From contig CALWLY010000004.1 of NCBI GenBank assembly GCA_944381635.1, forward strand, positions 47,596-111,595: a stretch of 64,000 nucleotides of DNA, given 5' to 3'. This stretch comes from an uncultured Lachnospiraceae bacterium (GTDB lineage: Bacteria; Bacillota; Clostridia; Lachnospirales; Lachnospiraceae). Below the pieces are notes generated by a model. It saw only the letters and a program-made list of their open reading frames with translations, was not told the DNA's origin and searched no databases. Every line of letters begins with the position of its first letter. The first letter of the stretch is position 1. Made by a program: the position numbers and the translations under genes. Positions 7,886 through 17,242 of this stretch are shown here, in pieces.

Positions 7886-8686
7886 TTAAGTAAATTCACT
7901 TTTGGAAGCATAAAGCGGATTGGCTTCCCTCACCATACTGCCATATTCTTCTTTCAGATCCTCAAAAGCTTTTTGAACCTCCGGCGGTATATCAACATGG
8001 GCGATGTAATTTTTTCCTTTAGGTCCATAACCTTCAGAATTATCTGTCAGGCGGGGGATTTCTCCCATCAGCAAACTGATATATCTGTCCATATCCCACA
8101 TTCCCTGTATTTCTTCGGTAAATACAAGCTCTGAATTTTTTACAGCTACCTTTGCCTTGTATGTGGCAAAATTGATGATTTCTGCATCCGTAACATATTT
8201 TCTGAGTCCGGCTTCCATTCTGTGCTGCATGGTAGCGTCCTGAGACAGAATAACAGATCGGAAAGAAACATGGTTTTCTCTGAGCAAATCCAGCATGAAG
8301 GTAATATTATTTCCACAATTTGTGGAGTGGCATTCCAAAAAATCAGCGTGAAGTCCATAGCGATTTTCAAGATAAGCTTCAAACAACTCCGCCTCTGACA
8401 AGTCTGCGGTTTCTAAATAGGGAAATTCCGCGTGCATTTTTATTCGCAAAGTTTCCGTTGTATGACCAGCTCCGCCCACTATCATATATTTCTTTGCGAT
8501 GTTCTGTTTCATTGCCTTTGCAAGGACATCTCCGCCGCACATAATACTTCCCCCGAAAAGAACCATGATATCCGCCTGCTCTATTTGGTATTTCTTTTTC
8601 AGTTCGGCAGCTGTCAAATCCGGCACATCTCTTTTTCCACAAAATTCACCCAACAGGTTAATACATTCGGCGATTCTTTCTTTCAT
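7886..8686 (-). CDS. YdcF-family (DUF218) protein
   Basis: 266 residues with the DUF218/ElyC-SanA-YdcF fold: IMVLFGGSIMCGGDVLAKA near residue 40, KKYMIVGGAGHTTETL (about 67-82), then ECHSTNCGNNITFMLDLL and SVILSQDATMQHRM. Soluble YdcF proteins bind S-adenosylmethionine-like ligands in known structures, but their function is unsettled. There is no signal peptide or membrane helix. RBS GGAGAAGAGGGT precedes ATG 8686. It follows the XRE-aminotransferase gene by 20 bp and is probably co-transcribed with it. Confidence 0.8.
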   Translation of the reverse strand: MKERIAECINLLGEFCGKRDVPDLTAAELKKKYQIEQADIMVLFGGSIMCGGDVLAKAMKQNIAKKYMIVGGAGHTTETLRIKMHAEFPYLETADLSEAELFEAYLENRYGLHADFLECHSTNCGNNITFMLDLLRENHVSFRSVILSQDATMQHRMEAGLRKYVTDAEIINFATYKAKVAVKNSELVFTEEIQGMWDMDRYISLLMGEIPRLTDNSEGYGPKGKNYIAHVDIPPEVQKAFEDLKEEYGSMVREANPLYASKSEFT

Positions 8687-8706
8687 ACCCTCTTCTCCAA
8701 CTTTCG

Positions 8707-10206
8707 TTATTGATGATAATAACTGAAGAAATCGGCAATTTTTTCTACAGATTCTTTCAGCACTTCAATACGCGGCAGATAAACCACGCGGAAATGATCC
8801 GGCTGCTGCCAGTTAAAGCCGCCGCCGTGTATCAGCAGAATTTTTTTGTCACGCAGCAAATCCAGCGCAAATTTTTCATCATCTGTGATATTGAATTTTT
8901 TAATATCAATTTTCGGGAAAATATAGAAAGCTGCTTTCGGTTTCACGGCGCTGATGCCAGGAATATCCGTCAATGCCTTGTAAATATATTCCCTCTGCTC
9001 GTAGATTCTTCCTCCCGGTATCAGATAGTCGTTGACACTCTGGTGTCCTCCCAGTGCTGTCTGGACAATAGACTGTGCAGGCACATTGGAGCAAAGCCTC
9101 ATGTTGGAGAGCATTTTTATTCCTTCAATATAGTCTCTGGCAATATTTTTATTGCCGCTTAAAATCATCCAGCCGATTCGGAAACCTGCGATCATATGAG
9201 ATTTTGACAGGCCGCTGTAGGTAACACAGAATAAATCCGGCGCCAGAGATGCGATAGAAACATGTTCTTCTCCGTCCATAACAAGCCGGTCGTAAATTTC
9301 ATCCGAAAAAATCATAAGCTGATGCTCTCTTGCAATGTCCACAATCTGCTGCAGAATTTCTCTCGGATACAGGGCTCCTGTAGGGTTGTTCGGGTTAATA
9401 ATGACGATGGCTTTCGTCTTATCTGTAATTTTCTTTTTGATATCCTCCATATCCGGATACCAATCCGACTGTTCATCACAGATGTAGTGAACTGCCTTGC
9501 CGCCGGCCAGAGTGGCACATGCGGTCCAAAGAGGGTAATCCGGAGAAGGAATCAGGATTTCGTCCCCATTGTCAAGCAACGCTGACATGGATAAGTTGAT
9601 CAGCTCGCTGACCCCGTTTCCTGTGTAAATATCATCCATGGAAACATTGGATATCTTCTTAAGCTGCGCATACTGCATAATGGCTTTTCTGGCTGAGAAA
9701 AGTCCCTGAGCCAGAGAATAACCCTCGCATTCCGTCAGCTGCTGGCGCATATCGTAAATAACTTCATCCGGTGTACGAAAACCGAACGGCGCCGGATTGC
9801 CGATGTTCAATTTCAAGATCTGCATTCCTGCTTCTTCCATTCTCGATGCTTCATCCACGACCGGACCTCTCACATCATATAAAACATTGTTCAATTTCGA
9901 AGACTTCTTAAATACACGCATTTCGCTACCCCCTAATATCTTGTTATCCTGAAATTCCAGGCCGCTTATTTTATGTTCCTCCAAAGACTCCTCTCCTTTT
10001 AACCACTCTTCATCAACCTGCAGTGTTTCTGCAAGAAAGCGAAGAATATCTGCCCGCGGAATCGTTTTTCCTCCCACATATTGGCTTATATGGCTCTTCC
10101 CAAGCTTTACACCCCGGTCTGCTGCTATGCGGATCAGGTCCACCTGCTTTTTCCCCTGCCGGTCCATCGCTATTTTCAGCCTTTGGGCAAAGGTCTGGTT
10201 TGACAT
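8707..10206 (-). CDS. XRE helix-turn-helix fused to class I/II PLP aminotransferase (AlaA/AspC-like)
   Basis: 499 residues from ATG 10206 (GGAGGAGACAG upstream; the longer ORF start lacks an RBS). Residues 1-70 are a Cro/C1-type helix-turn-helix (FAQRLKIAMDRQGKKQVDLIRIAADRGVKLGKSHISQYVGGKTIPRADIL). From about residue 95 a complete fold-type I aminotransferase follows, with NPNNPTGALYP, SDEIYDRLV and the PLP lysine in TYSGLSKSHMIAGFRIGW. Alanine- or aspartate-type transamination is likely. The design recalls MocR regulators but with XRE in place of GntR and a full-length enzyme. Repeated TTGAACTTTT boxes overlap its promoter, suggesting autoregulation. Confidence 0.9.
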   Translation of the reverse strand: MSNQTFAQRLKIAMDRQGKKQVDLIRIAADRGVKLGKSHISQYVGGKTIPRADILRFLAETLQVDEEWLKGEESLEEHKISGLEFQDNKILGGSEMRVFKKSSKLNNVLYDVRGPVVDEASRMEEAGMQILKLNIGNPAPFGFRTPDEVIYDMRQQLTECEGYSLAQGLFSARKAIMQYAQLKKISNVSMDDIYTGNGVSELINLSMSALLDNGDEILIPSPDYPLWTACATLAGGKAVHYICDEQSDWYPDMEDIKKKITDKTKAIVIINPNNPTGALYPREILQQIVDIAREHQLMIFSDEIYDRLVMDGEEHVSIASLAPDLFCVTYSGLSKSHMIAGFRIGWMILSGNKNIARDYIEGIKMLSNMRLCSNVPAQSIVQTALGGHQSVNDYLIPGGRIYEQREYIYKALTDIPGISAVKPKAAFYIFPKIDIKKFNITDDEKFALDLLRDKKILLIHGGGFNWQQPDHFRVVYLPRIEVLKESVEKIADFFSYYHQ

Positions 10207-10249
10207 CCTGTCTCCTCCTTCCAGATAAGAAAGTTCATTTTTTATTTGC

Positions 10250-10278
10250 ATTTTACCACTCTTCGCAGAAAAGTTCAA
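10250..10278 (-). promoter_or_regulatory. Promoter of the XRE-aminotransferase gene
   Basis: TTGAAC (10273-10278), 17-bp spacer, TAAAAT (10250-10255). The -35 hexamer lies inside the first of the repeated boxes. Confidence 0.65.
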
Positions 10279-10320
10279 TGTTATTTCTAAAAATTCAATT
10301 TAATATTTTTAAAAGTTCAA
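10269..10320. promoter_or_regulatory. Three direct-repeat boxes TTGAA(C/T)TTTT, putative XRE operator
   Basis: On the minus strand TTGAACTTTT, TTGAATTTTT and TTGAACTTTT occur at 10311-10320, 10289-10298 and 10269-10278, with starts 22 and 20 bp apart (about two helical turns). The box nearest the gene overlaps the -35. A weaker GAACTTTC lies further downstream. Binding by the gene's own HTH domain is inference. Confidence 0.55.
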
Positions 10321-10360
10321 TTTTAGTGATTCAGAACAAATTTCAGGCAAAAAAATCTAG

Positions 10361-10397
10361 ACAAGAAAAATCCCGAGCGAAAACTCGGGACTTTGTC
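10361..10397 (-). terminator. Terminator after the PBP gene of the dcw cluster
   Basis: TCCCGAG (10371-10377) and CTCGGGA (10384-10390) with an A-rich loop, followed on the minus strand by TTTTTCTT. Confidence 0.8.
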
Positions 10398-10443
10398 TGC
10401 AGTCTGTATGGAGGAGTCATGCTCCATAATTTTTTAAAATCGT

Positions 10444-12897
10444 TTATTGTGCACCTTCCTGCCCGGAATCCTGGGGCTGGGAAGAAGCGTCCGGATTTTC
10501 ACCGGCGTTCTCCGGATTATCTGCTTCCGGTGTGTCCCCTGCATCTGCTCCACCCGCATTTTGTGCATCCCCTTCTTCACCGGGGATCACCGTAACGGTC
10601 TGCTGTCCTTCCCCTAAAATGGGAGAAGAAGGAAGATTTGCATCCCCTTCACCGGGATTTACCGCTTCACCGGTATCCGGATCCACTTCCACGCCTTCAT
10701 CATCATACCATTTGCCGGTAGTGGGATCCTGGGTCATGTTAGGGAATTCCTGATCTTCATTGGTATCCGTATTTCCCTGGTTTTCTGTTCCGGAAGAGGC
10801 ATCTGTACCGTTGCCGCTGACGCCATTTCCGCTGATATCATTGCCGCTGACATCGTTGCCGCTTACCAGCTGCTGTTTGATTTCGATATCCAGTGCTTCC
10901 AGCTCTGCTCTTTCCTCATCGGTGAGAGGTTCTGTCATAAAAATATTCAGATAAGGCAGCACTTCTGTTAAAATGCCTCTTACGATTCTTGTGGCAAATT
11001 TAGCATCGTCCTGTCTGTCTGTATTGGGACGATCTACTACTACATAAATGGCAATCTGCGGATCATCCGCAGGAGCAGCTCCTAAGAAAGAAACAACATA
11101 ATTTTCTTTATCACGAGGTACCATTTCCGCTGTACCGGTTTTACCGCTTATCATGTAACCTGCAGGTCTTGCTGTTTTACCGGTACCTTTTTCTCCCACA
11201 ACAACGGCTTTCAGATACTCCTGTACCTGCTCCGATGTGCTGTTGGAAATCACCTGTTTTAACAGACGGGGTTCGATATTTTCCACTACAGATCCGTCTG
11301 AAGCCGTAATCTTGCTTACCAGATGAGGTTCATAATAATAACCTCCGTTCACCAGAGCGGAAAAAGCGGTGATCACCTGAATCATCGTTGTGTTAAAGCC
11401 CTGTCCGAAAGAAGAAGTAGCCAACTCGGTAACTCCCATAGTATCACTGTTAAATACTAAAGAAGCGGTTCTTGCCTCTCCAGCCAGGTCAACATTGGTT
11501 TTCAGACCGAAATTGAATTTCTGCATGTAATCCAGAAAAACATCCTCGCCCATCTGCTCTGCCATCTGCATCAAAGCAACGTTGCAGGAACGCTCAATAG
11601 CCTGTTCAATGGTAAGAATACCGTCACCGGCTCTTGTATGGCATCGTATTCTGTGACCGCCGATCATAAGAAATCCCTGGCAGTCATAACTTTCATTTCC
11701 GGTAAGTTTTCCCGACTCAAGTCCTGCTGCCGCAACAAAAGGTTTCATGGTGGAACCAGGTTCATAAGTAGCGTTGATCGTAAAGTTTTTCCACAGAGAG
11801 TTCAGATTCTGCAAAAGCTGATCTCCCTCAAGACTTTCCACATTCTCCGCATTGATCATCTCGCCGGTCTGCTTTCCTTCTGCATCCAGCAGATCCAGAC
11901 CGATGAGGGGATCTGTGCTTCTGGTATTGTTAAGGTCGAAGTTCGGATAATCCGCCATGGCAAGGATATTGCCGGTGTGCACATCCATAATGATACAGCC
12001 TACGTTTTTAGCGCCGTTTCCTTCCCGATATGCATCTTTGTACTGTTCATTGAACTGTTTTAAATACTTCTCCACAATCCCCTGAATCGTCACATCAATG
12101 GTAGAGTGAATGTTGTAGCCGTCCACTGCCGCCTTGGTCGTTCTTTTTGTAGAACCGTCAGAATCCAGATAACTGTATGTACGGCCGTTTGTGCCGCTTA
12201 AGATATCATTATAGTATTCTTCCAGGCCATAGCTGCCGTCTTTGCCGTCGGTTGTGGTAAAGCCGATCACATCGCTTGCCAGCTCATTATTGGGATAATA
12301 GCGCTTATATTCTTCCTCAAACCAGACGCCCTGGATCAAAAGCTCTTTCGGATTTCCTTCTTCATCTTTTTCTTCCTGGGCAGCTTTTTTCAATTCCTGA
12401 AACTGACTGATCTGGTCATAGGGAAGTCGTTTTGCCAGCACATAGTACTGGGAATTGGGATTTTCCTGAGAATATTTTCTTACTGCATCCACATCAATAT
12501 CAAAGCACTGATCCAAAGCTGCCAGCGTGGGCTCAACATATTCTTCTTTCTGGTTCATTGCTTTGCAGTCCAGAATTACATTATAAACCTTTTCGCTGAC
12601 CGCCAGCTGCGTCCCCTTGGCATCCAGGATTTCACCTCTTTTATAGGGAATCGTAGTGTTCGTGGATGACGATTGCTGAGAAAGCACCTGTTTTTTGTAA
12701 TCTTCTCCATCGTCCCTGTTGATGATAAAGAGACGTCCGCTTAATCCTGCAAAAGCCAGCAGTACAATTAAAAACAGTACTACCAGCTTTTTCTGCATTT
12801 TCATTGTAAATTTATTTCTTCCAATGCCTTCAGGTTTCCCCTGGTTTTTGGAATTTCTGATCTGCTGTATATTATTTCTGTTATTTCCTTTTTCCAA
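10444..12897 (-). CDS. Class B penicillin-binding protein (FtsI/SpoVD family transpeptidase)
   Basis: 817 residues. A short cytoplasmic tail, one membrane helix (KKLVVLFLIVLLAFAGLSG, about 35-53), the pedestal domain and a transpeptidase domain with STMK (active-site Ser), SCN and SGKTGTAE motifs. It crosslinks peptidoglycan in division or spore cortex synthesis. There is no PASTA domain; the last 150 residues are low complexity with SGND/SGNG repeats and acidic Pro/Gly-rich sequence, probably a disordered tail outside the cell. The start shown is TTG (12897); the ATG 31 codons later (MKMQKKL) is an alternative with a poorer RBS. It is the last gene of mraZ-rsmH-ftsL-PBP. Confidence 0.92.
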   Translation of the reverse strand: MEKGNNRNNIQQIRNSKNQGKPEGIGRNKFTMKMQKKLVVLFLIVLLAFAGLSGRLFIINRDDGEDYKKQVLSQQSSSTNTTIPYKRGEILDAKGTQLAVSEKVYNVILDCKAMNQKEEYVEPTLAALDQCFDIDVDAVRKYSQENPNSQYYVLAKRLPYDQISQFQELKKAAQEEKDEEGNPKELLIQGVWFEEEYKRYYPNNELASDVIGFTTTDGKDGSYGLEEYYNDILSGTNGRTYSYLDSDGSTKRTTKAAVDGYNIHSTIDVTIQGIVEKYLKQFNEQYKDAYREGNGAKNVGCIIMDVHTGNILAMADYPNFDLNNTRSTDPLIGLDLLDAEGKQTGEMINAENVESLEGDQLLQNLNSLWKNFTINATYEPGSTMKPFVAAAGLESGKLTGNESYDCQGFLMIGGHRIRCHTRAGDGILTIEQAIERSCNVALMQMAEQMGEDVFLDYMQKFNFGLKTNVDLAGEARTASLVFNSDTMGVTELATSSFGQGFNTTMIQVITAFSALVNGGYYYEPHLVSKITASDGSVVENIEPRLLKQVISNSTSEQVQEYLKAVVVGEKGTGKTARPAGYMISGKTGTAEMVPRDKENYVVSFLGAAPADDPQIAIYVVVDRPNTDRQDDAKFATRIVRGILTEVLPYLNIFMTEPLTDEERAELEALDIEIKQQLVSGNDVSGNDISGNGVSGNGTDASSGTENQGNTDTNEDQEFPNMTQDPTTGKWYDDEGVEVDPDTGEAVNPGEGDANLPSSPILGEGQQTVTVIPGEEGDAQNAGGADAGDTPEADNPENAGENPDASSQPQDSGQEGAQ

Positions 12898-12922
12898 ACC
12901 TGCACCTGCTTTTTATCTTTTC

Positions 12923-13435
12923 CTAGTTTTCAATTTCTGCAATCTGTTTTACGTAATCCCCCGCTCCGTCTTCCACAGACACAATCTGTCCTTCTTTGGG
13001 ATATGTCATCCCCAGTTCCGTAATGGCAATTCTTCTGATCTCATTCAAATCCACAGAAGATTGAATGCGAGTATACTCTTCATCGTTTGCCATTTTTAAG
13101 TCGTTAAGCTCACTTTCCAGGGTGGAAATTTTTTTCAGACTGACTGTAATGTCAGACTGAAGCTGCAAATAGTTGATCAGAATAACTCCGGAAACAACCA
13201 GAGCTGCTGCCAGAAACATAACATAACCAAAGTTCATGTACACGGCTTTGTCTCTGTTCTTGCGTGCCGCATGACTCAACTGCTTTTTAGGGAGTCCTTC
13301 CTCTATTCCCGGAAGTTCAGGAAGAACCTCCAGTTTTCTCGCTGCACTGCCGTCTATATATACCTGATTGTAGCTTCTTCTCTGTCCTCTTGCGTTTGTT
13401 GTTCTCCTGCGTTGTCCCGTCCTATTGTTAGCCAT
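12923..13435 (-). CDS. ftsL: FtsL-like septum protein
   Basis: 170 residues from ATG 13435, which has AGGGAGGAATTGTA upstream; the longer ORF reading is not needed. A basic N-terminal cytoplasmic region (MANNRTGQRRRTTNARGQRR), one membrane helix (about 85-105, FGYVMFLAAALVVSGVILI) and an extracytoplasmic coiled coil (SLKKISTLESELNDLKMAND) give the FtsL topology. It would scaffold the division synthase complex. Assignment rests on topology and position between rsmH and the PBP gene, since FtsL sequences are poorly conserved. Confidence 0.8.
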   Translation of the reverse strand: MANNRTGQRRRTTNARGQRRSYNQVYIDGSAARKLEVLPELPGIEEGLPKKQLSHAARKNRDKAVYMNFGYVMFLAAALVVSGVILINYLQLQSDITVSLKKISTLESELNDLKMANDEEYTRIQSSVDLNEIRRIAITELGMTYPKEGQIVSVEDGAGDYVKQIAEIEN

Positions 13436-13514
13436 TACAATTCCTCCCTGTCTCAAATAATCGGCGGCATCTTTTTTCCTCTGCATAGGTGTCTGTTTAC
13501 CGCCTGACTGCACG

Positions 13515-14453
13515 CTATGCCTGTGCTTTTTCAAAAATCCTCAATTTTGCGCTTTTGGAACGCTTGTTTTCTGCCAGTTCTTCCTCACTGGGAAGTATGG
13601 GTTTTCTTGTAATTACTTTCCCTGCTGATACCTTTCCGCATATGCATACCGGAAAATCCGGCGGGCAGGTGCAGGGGTTTTCTCTTTTCTTAAATGCTGA
13701 TTTTACAATTCTGTCCTCCAGGGAATGGAAGGTAATAATACAAAGTCTTCCGCCCGGATTTAACAGATCAATAAATTCATCCAGAGAGTCTTTCAAAACT
13801 TCCAGTTCGCGGTTGCACTCGATTCGAATAGCCTGAAACGTTCTCTTGGAAGGATGTCCTCCGTTTGCCCGCATCTTTGCCGGTATCGCCGCTTTTATAA
13901 TCTCATTCAATTCTCCGGTTGTCTCGATCGGTTTTTCTTTTCTTGCTGCCACGATATGTTTCGCAATATTCTTTGCAAACTGCTCTTCCCCGTAGTCCTT
14001 AATGATACGGAACAGATCTCTTTCCGAATATTCGTTTACGATTTCTTTTGCCGAAAGACTCTGGCGCTGATCCATTCTCATATCCAGATTCGTATCGTAC
14101 TTGTAGGAAAATCCTCTCTCGATAGTATCCAGCTGATAGGAGGAAACTCCCAGATCCAGAACAATTCCGTCTACTCCGGAAATTCCCAGATCAGAGAGAA
14201 CGGAACCCATGTTGCAATAATTGCTCCGAACCAGGGTTGTCCGATCTTTATAATCGGAAAGCCTCTCTCCCGCCGCTTCAATGGCCGCTGCATCCTGATC
14301 GATGCCAATCAGCCTTCCGCTGCCAAGTCTTTTGCATATTTCCAGGGAATGACCGCCGCCTCCCAGCGTACCATCCACATAAATCCCATTTTCTTTTATG
14401 TTCAGTCCTTCTATTGTTTCATCCAGCAAAACAGATTTGTGTTTAAATTCCAT
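13515..14453 (-). CDS. rsmH: 16S rRNA (cytosine1402-N4)-methyltransferase
   Basis: 312 residues from ATG 14453 (GGGAGAGAAC upstream, preferred over GTG 14465). Starts [20 protein letters not shown]-binding motif [42 protein letters not shown] near the C-terminus. It methylates N4 of C1402 in the decoding centre. Second gene of the division cluster. Confidence 0.96.
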   Translation of the reverse strand: MEFKHKSVLLDETIEGLNIKENGIYVDGTLGGGGHSLEICKRLGSGRLIGIDQDAAAIEAAGERLSDYKDRTTLVRSNYCNMGSVLSDLGISGVDGIVLDLGVSSYQLDTIERGFSYKYDTNLDMRMDQRQSLSAKEIVNEYSERDLFRIIKDYGEEQFAKNIAKHIVAARKEKPIETTGELNEIIKAAIPAKMRANGGHPSKRTFQAIRIECNRELEVLKDSLDEFIDLLNPGGRLCIITFHSLEDRIVKSAFKKRENPCTCPPDFPVCICGKVSAGKVITRKPILPSEEELAENKRSKSAKLRIFEKAQA

Positions 14454-14516
14454 GTTCTCTCCCACTGTATTTCTGTATTCCGACAGCCTCTTTTACGGTA
14501 TCCGGCTACGGCAGTC

Positions 14517-14954
14517 TTACAGGCTGAATCCCAAATCTGCCATTCTTTCCGAAATATCTTCCATCTCTTCATCTGCAATGGCATTGATCTCCTGCCATTT
14601 CTGAAGACTCCAGATTTCGATGTGAGTGGCTACTCCCACCAAAACCACATCTTTTTCCAGCTGTGCGAAGGTTCTCAGTGCCGGCGGAACCAGGATTCTT
14701 CCCTGCTTGTCCACTTCCACACATGCCGCACTTCCCAGAAAATAACGTACAATCTGACGGTTGTCTTTTTTATTGAGAGCCAAACCGCCAAGCTTTTCCT
14801 CTATCTTCTGCCATTCCTGATTGTCATAGGCAAACAGGCAGCCTTCCATTCCTTTTGTAATCACAAATTCCTCACCTAAAGAATCCCGGAATTTGGAAGG
14901 AATAATCAACCTGCCTTTCGTATCGATCGTATGATTGTATTCACCCATAAACAT
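14517..14954 (-). CDS. mraZ: MraZ transcriptional regulator of the division cluster
   Basis: 145 residues from ATG 14954, chosen for the AGGTGATTGTC site and the family start MFMGEYNHTIDTKGRL. It has two AbrB-like half domains with the DTKGR(L/I)(I/V)P signature (DTKGRLIIPSKFR and DKQGRILVPPALR). MraZ forms ring oligomers that bind repeats upstream of its own operon; such repeats are present at 15083-15126. Confidence 0.96.
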   Translation of the reverse strand: MFMGEYNHTIDTKGRLIIPSKFRDSLGEEFVITKGMEGCLFAYDNQEWQKIEEKLGGLALNKKDNRQIVRYFLGSAACVEVDKQGRILVPPALRTFAQLEKDVVLVGVATHIEIWSLQKWQEINAIADEEMEDISERMADLGFSL

Positions 14955-15082
14955 GACAATCACCTGCTTTAGAGGGTGCATATTTCAGAGATCTGAATAA
15001 CAGGGGTTAAACTTTTATACAGAGTATGCAAATTTCCTCCGGTAAAAATATTGGAAAATTTATCCCAAAACGGAAATCTCTT

Positions 15083-15126
15083 CCACTTTCAACCACTTTT
15101 TTCTATTCTAAACCACTTTTCACCAC
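15083..15126. promoter_or_regulatory. MraZ operator: four GTGG boxes in 10-bp register
   Basis: On the minus strand GTGG repeats lie at 15123-15126, 15113-15116, 15093-15096 and 15083-15086; the middle position of the 10-bp ladder (15103-15106) is degenerate (ATAG). Helically phased direct repeats upstream of mraZ are the known MraZ binding pattern. Confidence 0.7.
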
Positions 15127-15180
15127 TCTTATATCTATCCTAGTATAAAATCCCATTTTTTGCAAGCTTTTGAAGCAAAA

Positions 15181-15219
15181 AAGGAGAAAGAATTTCAATC
15201 TCCGAAATTCTTTCTCCTT
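15181..15219. terminator. Bidirectional-type terminator between ychF and mraZ
   Basis: AAGGAGAAAGAATTTC (15181-15196) and its exact complement (15204-15219) form a 16-bp stem, with A-rich sequence on the mraZ side. It would end the ychF transcript region or shield the mraZ promoter. Confidence 0.6.
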
Positions 15220-15272
15220 CTGTATGTTTCGCTGTTATATTCCTGCTGTAATTACACTTATTTTATCTTTTT

Positions 15273-16370
15273 TTATACATTGAAGCGGAATAAAATAACA
15301 TCTCCGTCCTTTACGACGTAATCTTTTCCTTCCATTCCTACAAGCCCTTTTTCTCTTGCAGCTGCCAAAGATCCGTGTTCCAGCAGATCCTTGTAGTTTA
15401 CAACTTCCGCTTTGATAAATCCTCTTTCAAAGTCAGAGTGGATTTTTCCTGCTGCCTGGGGTGCCTTGGTACCTACTTTGATCGTCCATGCCCTTGTCTC
15501 ATCCTCTCCTGCTGTCAGGTAGCTGATCAGTCCCAGCAGATGATAGCTTGCACGAATCAGTTTTTCCAATCCGGATTCCTTTAATCCCAGGTCCTCTAAA
15601 AACATCGCTTTCTCATCATCGTCAAGTTCGGAAATCTCCGCTTCGATCTCCGCACAGATAACAAAAACTTCACTTCCGTTTTCTGACGCATAAGCTCTGA
15701 CTTCTTCCACACCCTTGTTGGAAGCGCCGTCGTCCGCCAGATCATCTTCGCTGACATTAGCCGCATAAATCACAGGCTTTGCCGTGAGAAGATTCAAAGT
15801 AGAGAAAACAGCTGCCTCATCTTCATCTTCTGTCTCAAATCCCGCAGCCATCTTTCCGTCCTCGAGTCTTGCCTTTACTCTCTCCAAAAGGTTCAACTCC
15901 TTAGCCAGTGTCTTATCCATTCTGGCACCTTTGCTCACTTTGGCAATTCTTCTTTCCAGAATTTCAATATCAGAAAAGATCAGTTCCAGATTGATTGTCT
16001 CGATATCGCGCAGAGGGTTCACGCTTCCGTCTACATGAACTACATTCGGATCTTCAAAACATCTTACCACATGAACGATGGCGTCTACCTCACGGATATT
16101 GCTTAAGAACTGATTTCCAAGTCCTTCTCCTTTGGACGCCCCCTTAACAAGACCTGCAATATCCACAAATTCGATAACCGCAGGAGTCACCTTTTTAGAA
16201 TGGTACATATCTCCCAGAAGTTTCAATCTTTCATCGGGAACCGCTACGATGCCTACGTTGGGATCAATCGTACAGAACGGATAATTTGCGGATTCAGCTC
16301 CTGCTTTTGTCAGAGAGTTGAACAAGGTACTTTTGCCTACGTTCGGCAGTCCTACAATTCCTAATTTCAT
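15273..16370 (-). CDS. ychF: Redox-regulated ATPase YchF (Obg-like OLA1 family)
   Basis: 365 residues, the standard length. MKLGIVGLPNVGKSTLFNSLTKAG is the P-loop; EFVDIAGLVKGASKGEGLGNQFL is the switch region; the C-terminal TGS domain ends in VKDGDVILFRFNV. YchF prefers ATP over GTP and associates with ribosomes. A sigma-A promoter lies about 220 nt upstream, giving a long untranslated leader in which I see no known riboswitch. Confidence 0.97.
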   Translation of the reverse strand: MKLGIVGLPNVGKSTLFNSLTKAGAESANYPFCTIDPNVGIVAVPDERLKLLGDMYHSKKVTPAVIEFVDIAGLVKGASKGEGLGNQFLSNIREVDAIVHVVRCFEDPNVVHVDGSVNPLRDIETINLELIFSDIEILERRIAKVSKGARMDKTLAKELNLLERVKARLEDGKMAAGFETEDEDEAAVFSTLNLLTAKPVIYAANVSEDDLADDGASNKGVEEVRAYASENGSEVFVICAEIEAEISELDDDEKAMFLEDLGLKESGLEKLIRASYHLLGLISYLTAGEDETRAWTIKVGTKAPQAAGKIHSDFERGFIKAEVVNYKDLLEHGSLAAAREKGLVGMEGKDYVVKDGDVILFRFNV

Positions 16371-16600
16371 GTTTATCTTTACCTATCCAGAAAGCCTTGA
16401 CTTTGCGGACTTTCTGCCTTTCTCTATATTTTTACTGCGCCCTTTTTACTCCCTTTTTTCACAGCTGTGGAGCACAGTTTTCTTCGTCTTGTACAGTCCT
16501 GCACGCCGTAATTTTCCTGTTGTATCATCTGTAATTGCAGAAACTCTTTTCATGTATGGGCTCTCTTCTGAACCTAAAAAGGACTCTAACGCAAATACAA

Positions 16601-16629
16601 AGTATAGCACAAAGAACCCATTTTTTCAA
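16601..16629 (-). promoter_or_regulatory. Promoter of ychF
   Basis: TTGAAA (16624-16629), 17-bp spacer, TATACT (16601-16606). The -35 abuts a 20-bp sequence repeated at 27034-27053. Confidence 0.65.
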
Positions 16630-16648
16630 TCGCAACCTGCAATTCTTC
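16629..16648. repeat. Left copy of a 20-bp direct repeat flanking the accessory island
   Basis: atcgcaacctgcaattcttc here is identical to 27034-27053. The two copies bracket about 10.4 kb of accessory genes, fragments and an IS. They could be att-like ends, an IS target duplication left by rearrangement, or body fragments of a repeat family. Confidence 0.6.
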
Positions 16649-16763
16649 CACGACATCGGTTTCCCCGGCTGTCCCTTACAGGCAGTTTGTTCGGTTTTGT
16701 TGTGATAAAGGGCCTTTTTGTGCGGGCCTGAAAACAGCCCTGTGCAACAGGTATGGCGCTAAC

Positions 16764-17219
16764 GATTATCTTTCCTTCATAATGATTTTTCCGGAGCAAT
16801 ATTTTCCATTATATACGACTCCATCTTTTCATACCCTGTCATAAGGGTTTCCATCGAAACATGTCTGGACTTTGTATAGCGTCAGTGTACAGGGGGACAA
16901 TACGCCTCAGCCCTGTAAATTCGCCTGTTTTCTACGTTATCCTCAGTCAGCGTACGTCCAGTACGCTTCCATCGTCTGCCTTAAAAACAGACGAATTTTC
17001 GAGGGCTGAGGTCGCAGAGTCAAAAATAAACTGATTTGTGCCTCTGCAAGGCACTTGAACGACGCGTACTGGACGTACGCGGAGCGAAAGTAACGCAGCA
17101 GAGACGCAAATTCAGTCATTTTTGACCATATTGCCCCCTGTACACTGACGCTATATGGTCGTTTTGTTCAAGGTCCCTATCCCGGTGTTTCGATTAATCC
17201 TGCGTACCACTTTTCTTAT
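16764..17219 (-). pseudogene. Fragment of a PH-like membrane protein gene, interrupted by a MITE
   Basis: 16764-16878 and 17152-17219 together match the 3' part of the gene at 24418-24861 at roughly 90% identity, covering about its last 60 residues. It lacks the 5' part, has a one-base deletion in a T-run (five T against six), and is split by a 273-bp element (16879-17151). The intact paralogue shows the uninterrupted target site. Confidence 0.85.
16879..17151. mobile_element. 273-bp MITE with TA target duplication
   Basis: Both ends carry GCGTCAGTGTACAGGGGG as an inverted repeat that continues after one unpaired base (CAATA). TA flanks both ends (16877-16878 and 17152-17153), and the empty site in the paralogue (about 24520-24541) has a single TA there, so the duplication is TA as in IS630/Tc1-mariner elements. 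The interior folds as two long hairpins (CCTCAGCCCTGTAAATTCG.. with CGAATTTTCGAGGGCTGAGG; GTCAAAAATAAACTGATTTG.. with CAAATTCAGTCATTTTTGAC). Their tips carry GCGTACGTCCAGTACGC and its exact reverse complement. It has no coding capacity. Confidence 0.9.
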
Positions 17220-17242
17220 GCTGTCGTAGCAATAACTTCCTC

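Noticed and set aside
10780..10870. SGND/SGNG-type short repeats in the PBP gene as a separate repeat element
   Set aside because: They are in frame and form a low-complexity protein tail.
13854..14879. 341-codon plus-strand frame across rsmH and mraZ
   Set aside because: Antisense shadow of two conserved genes.
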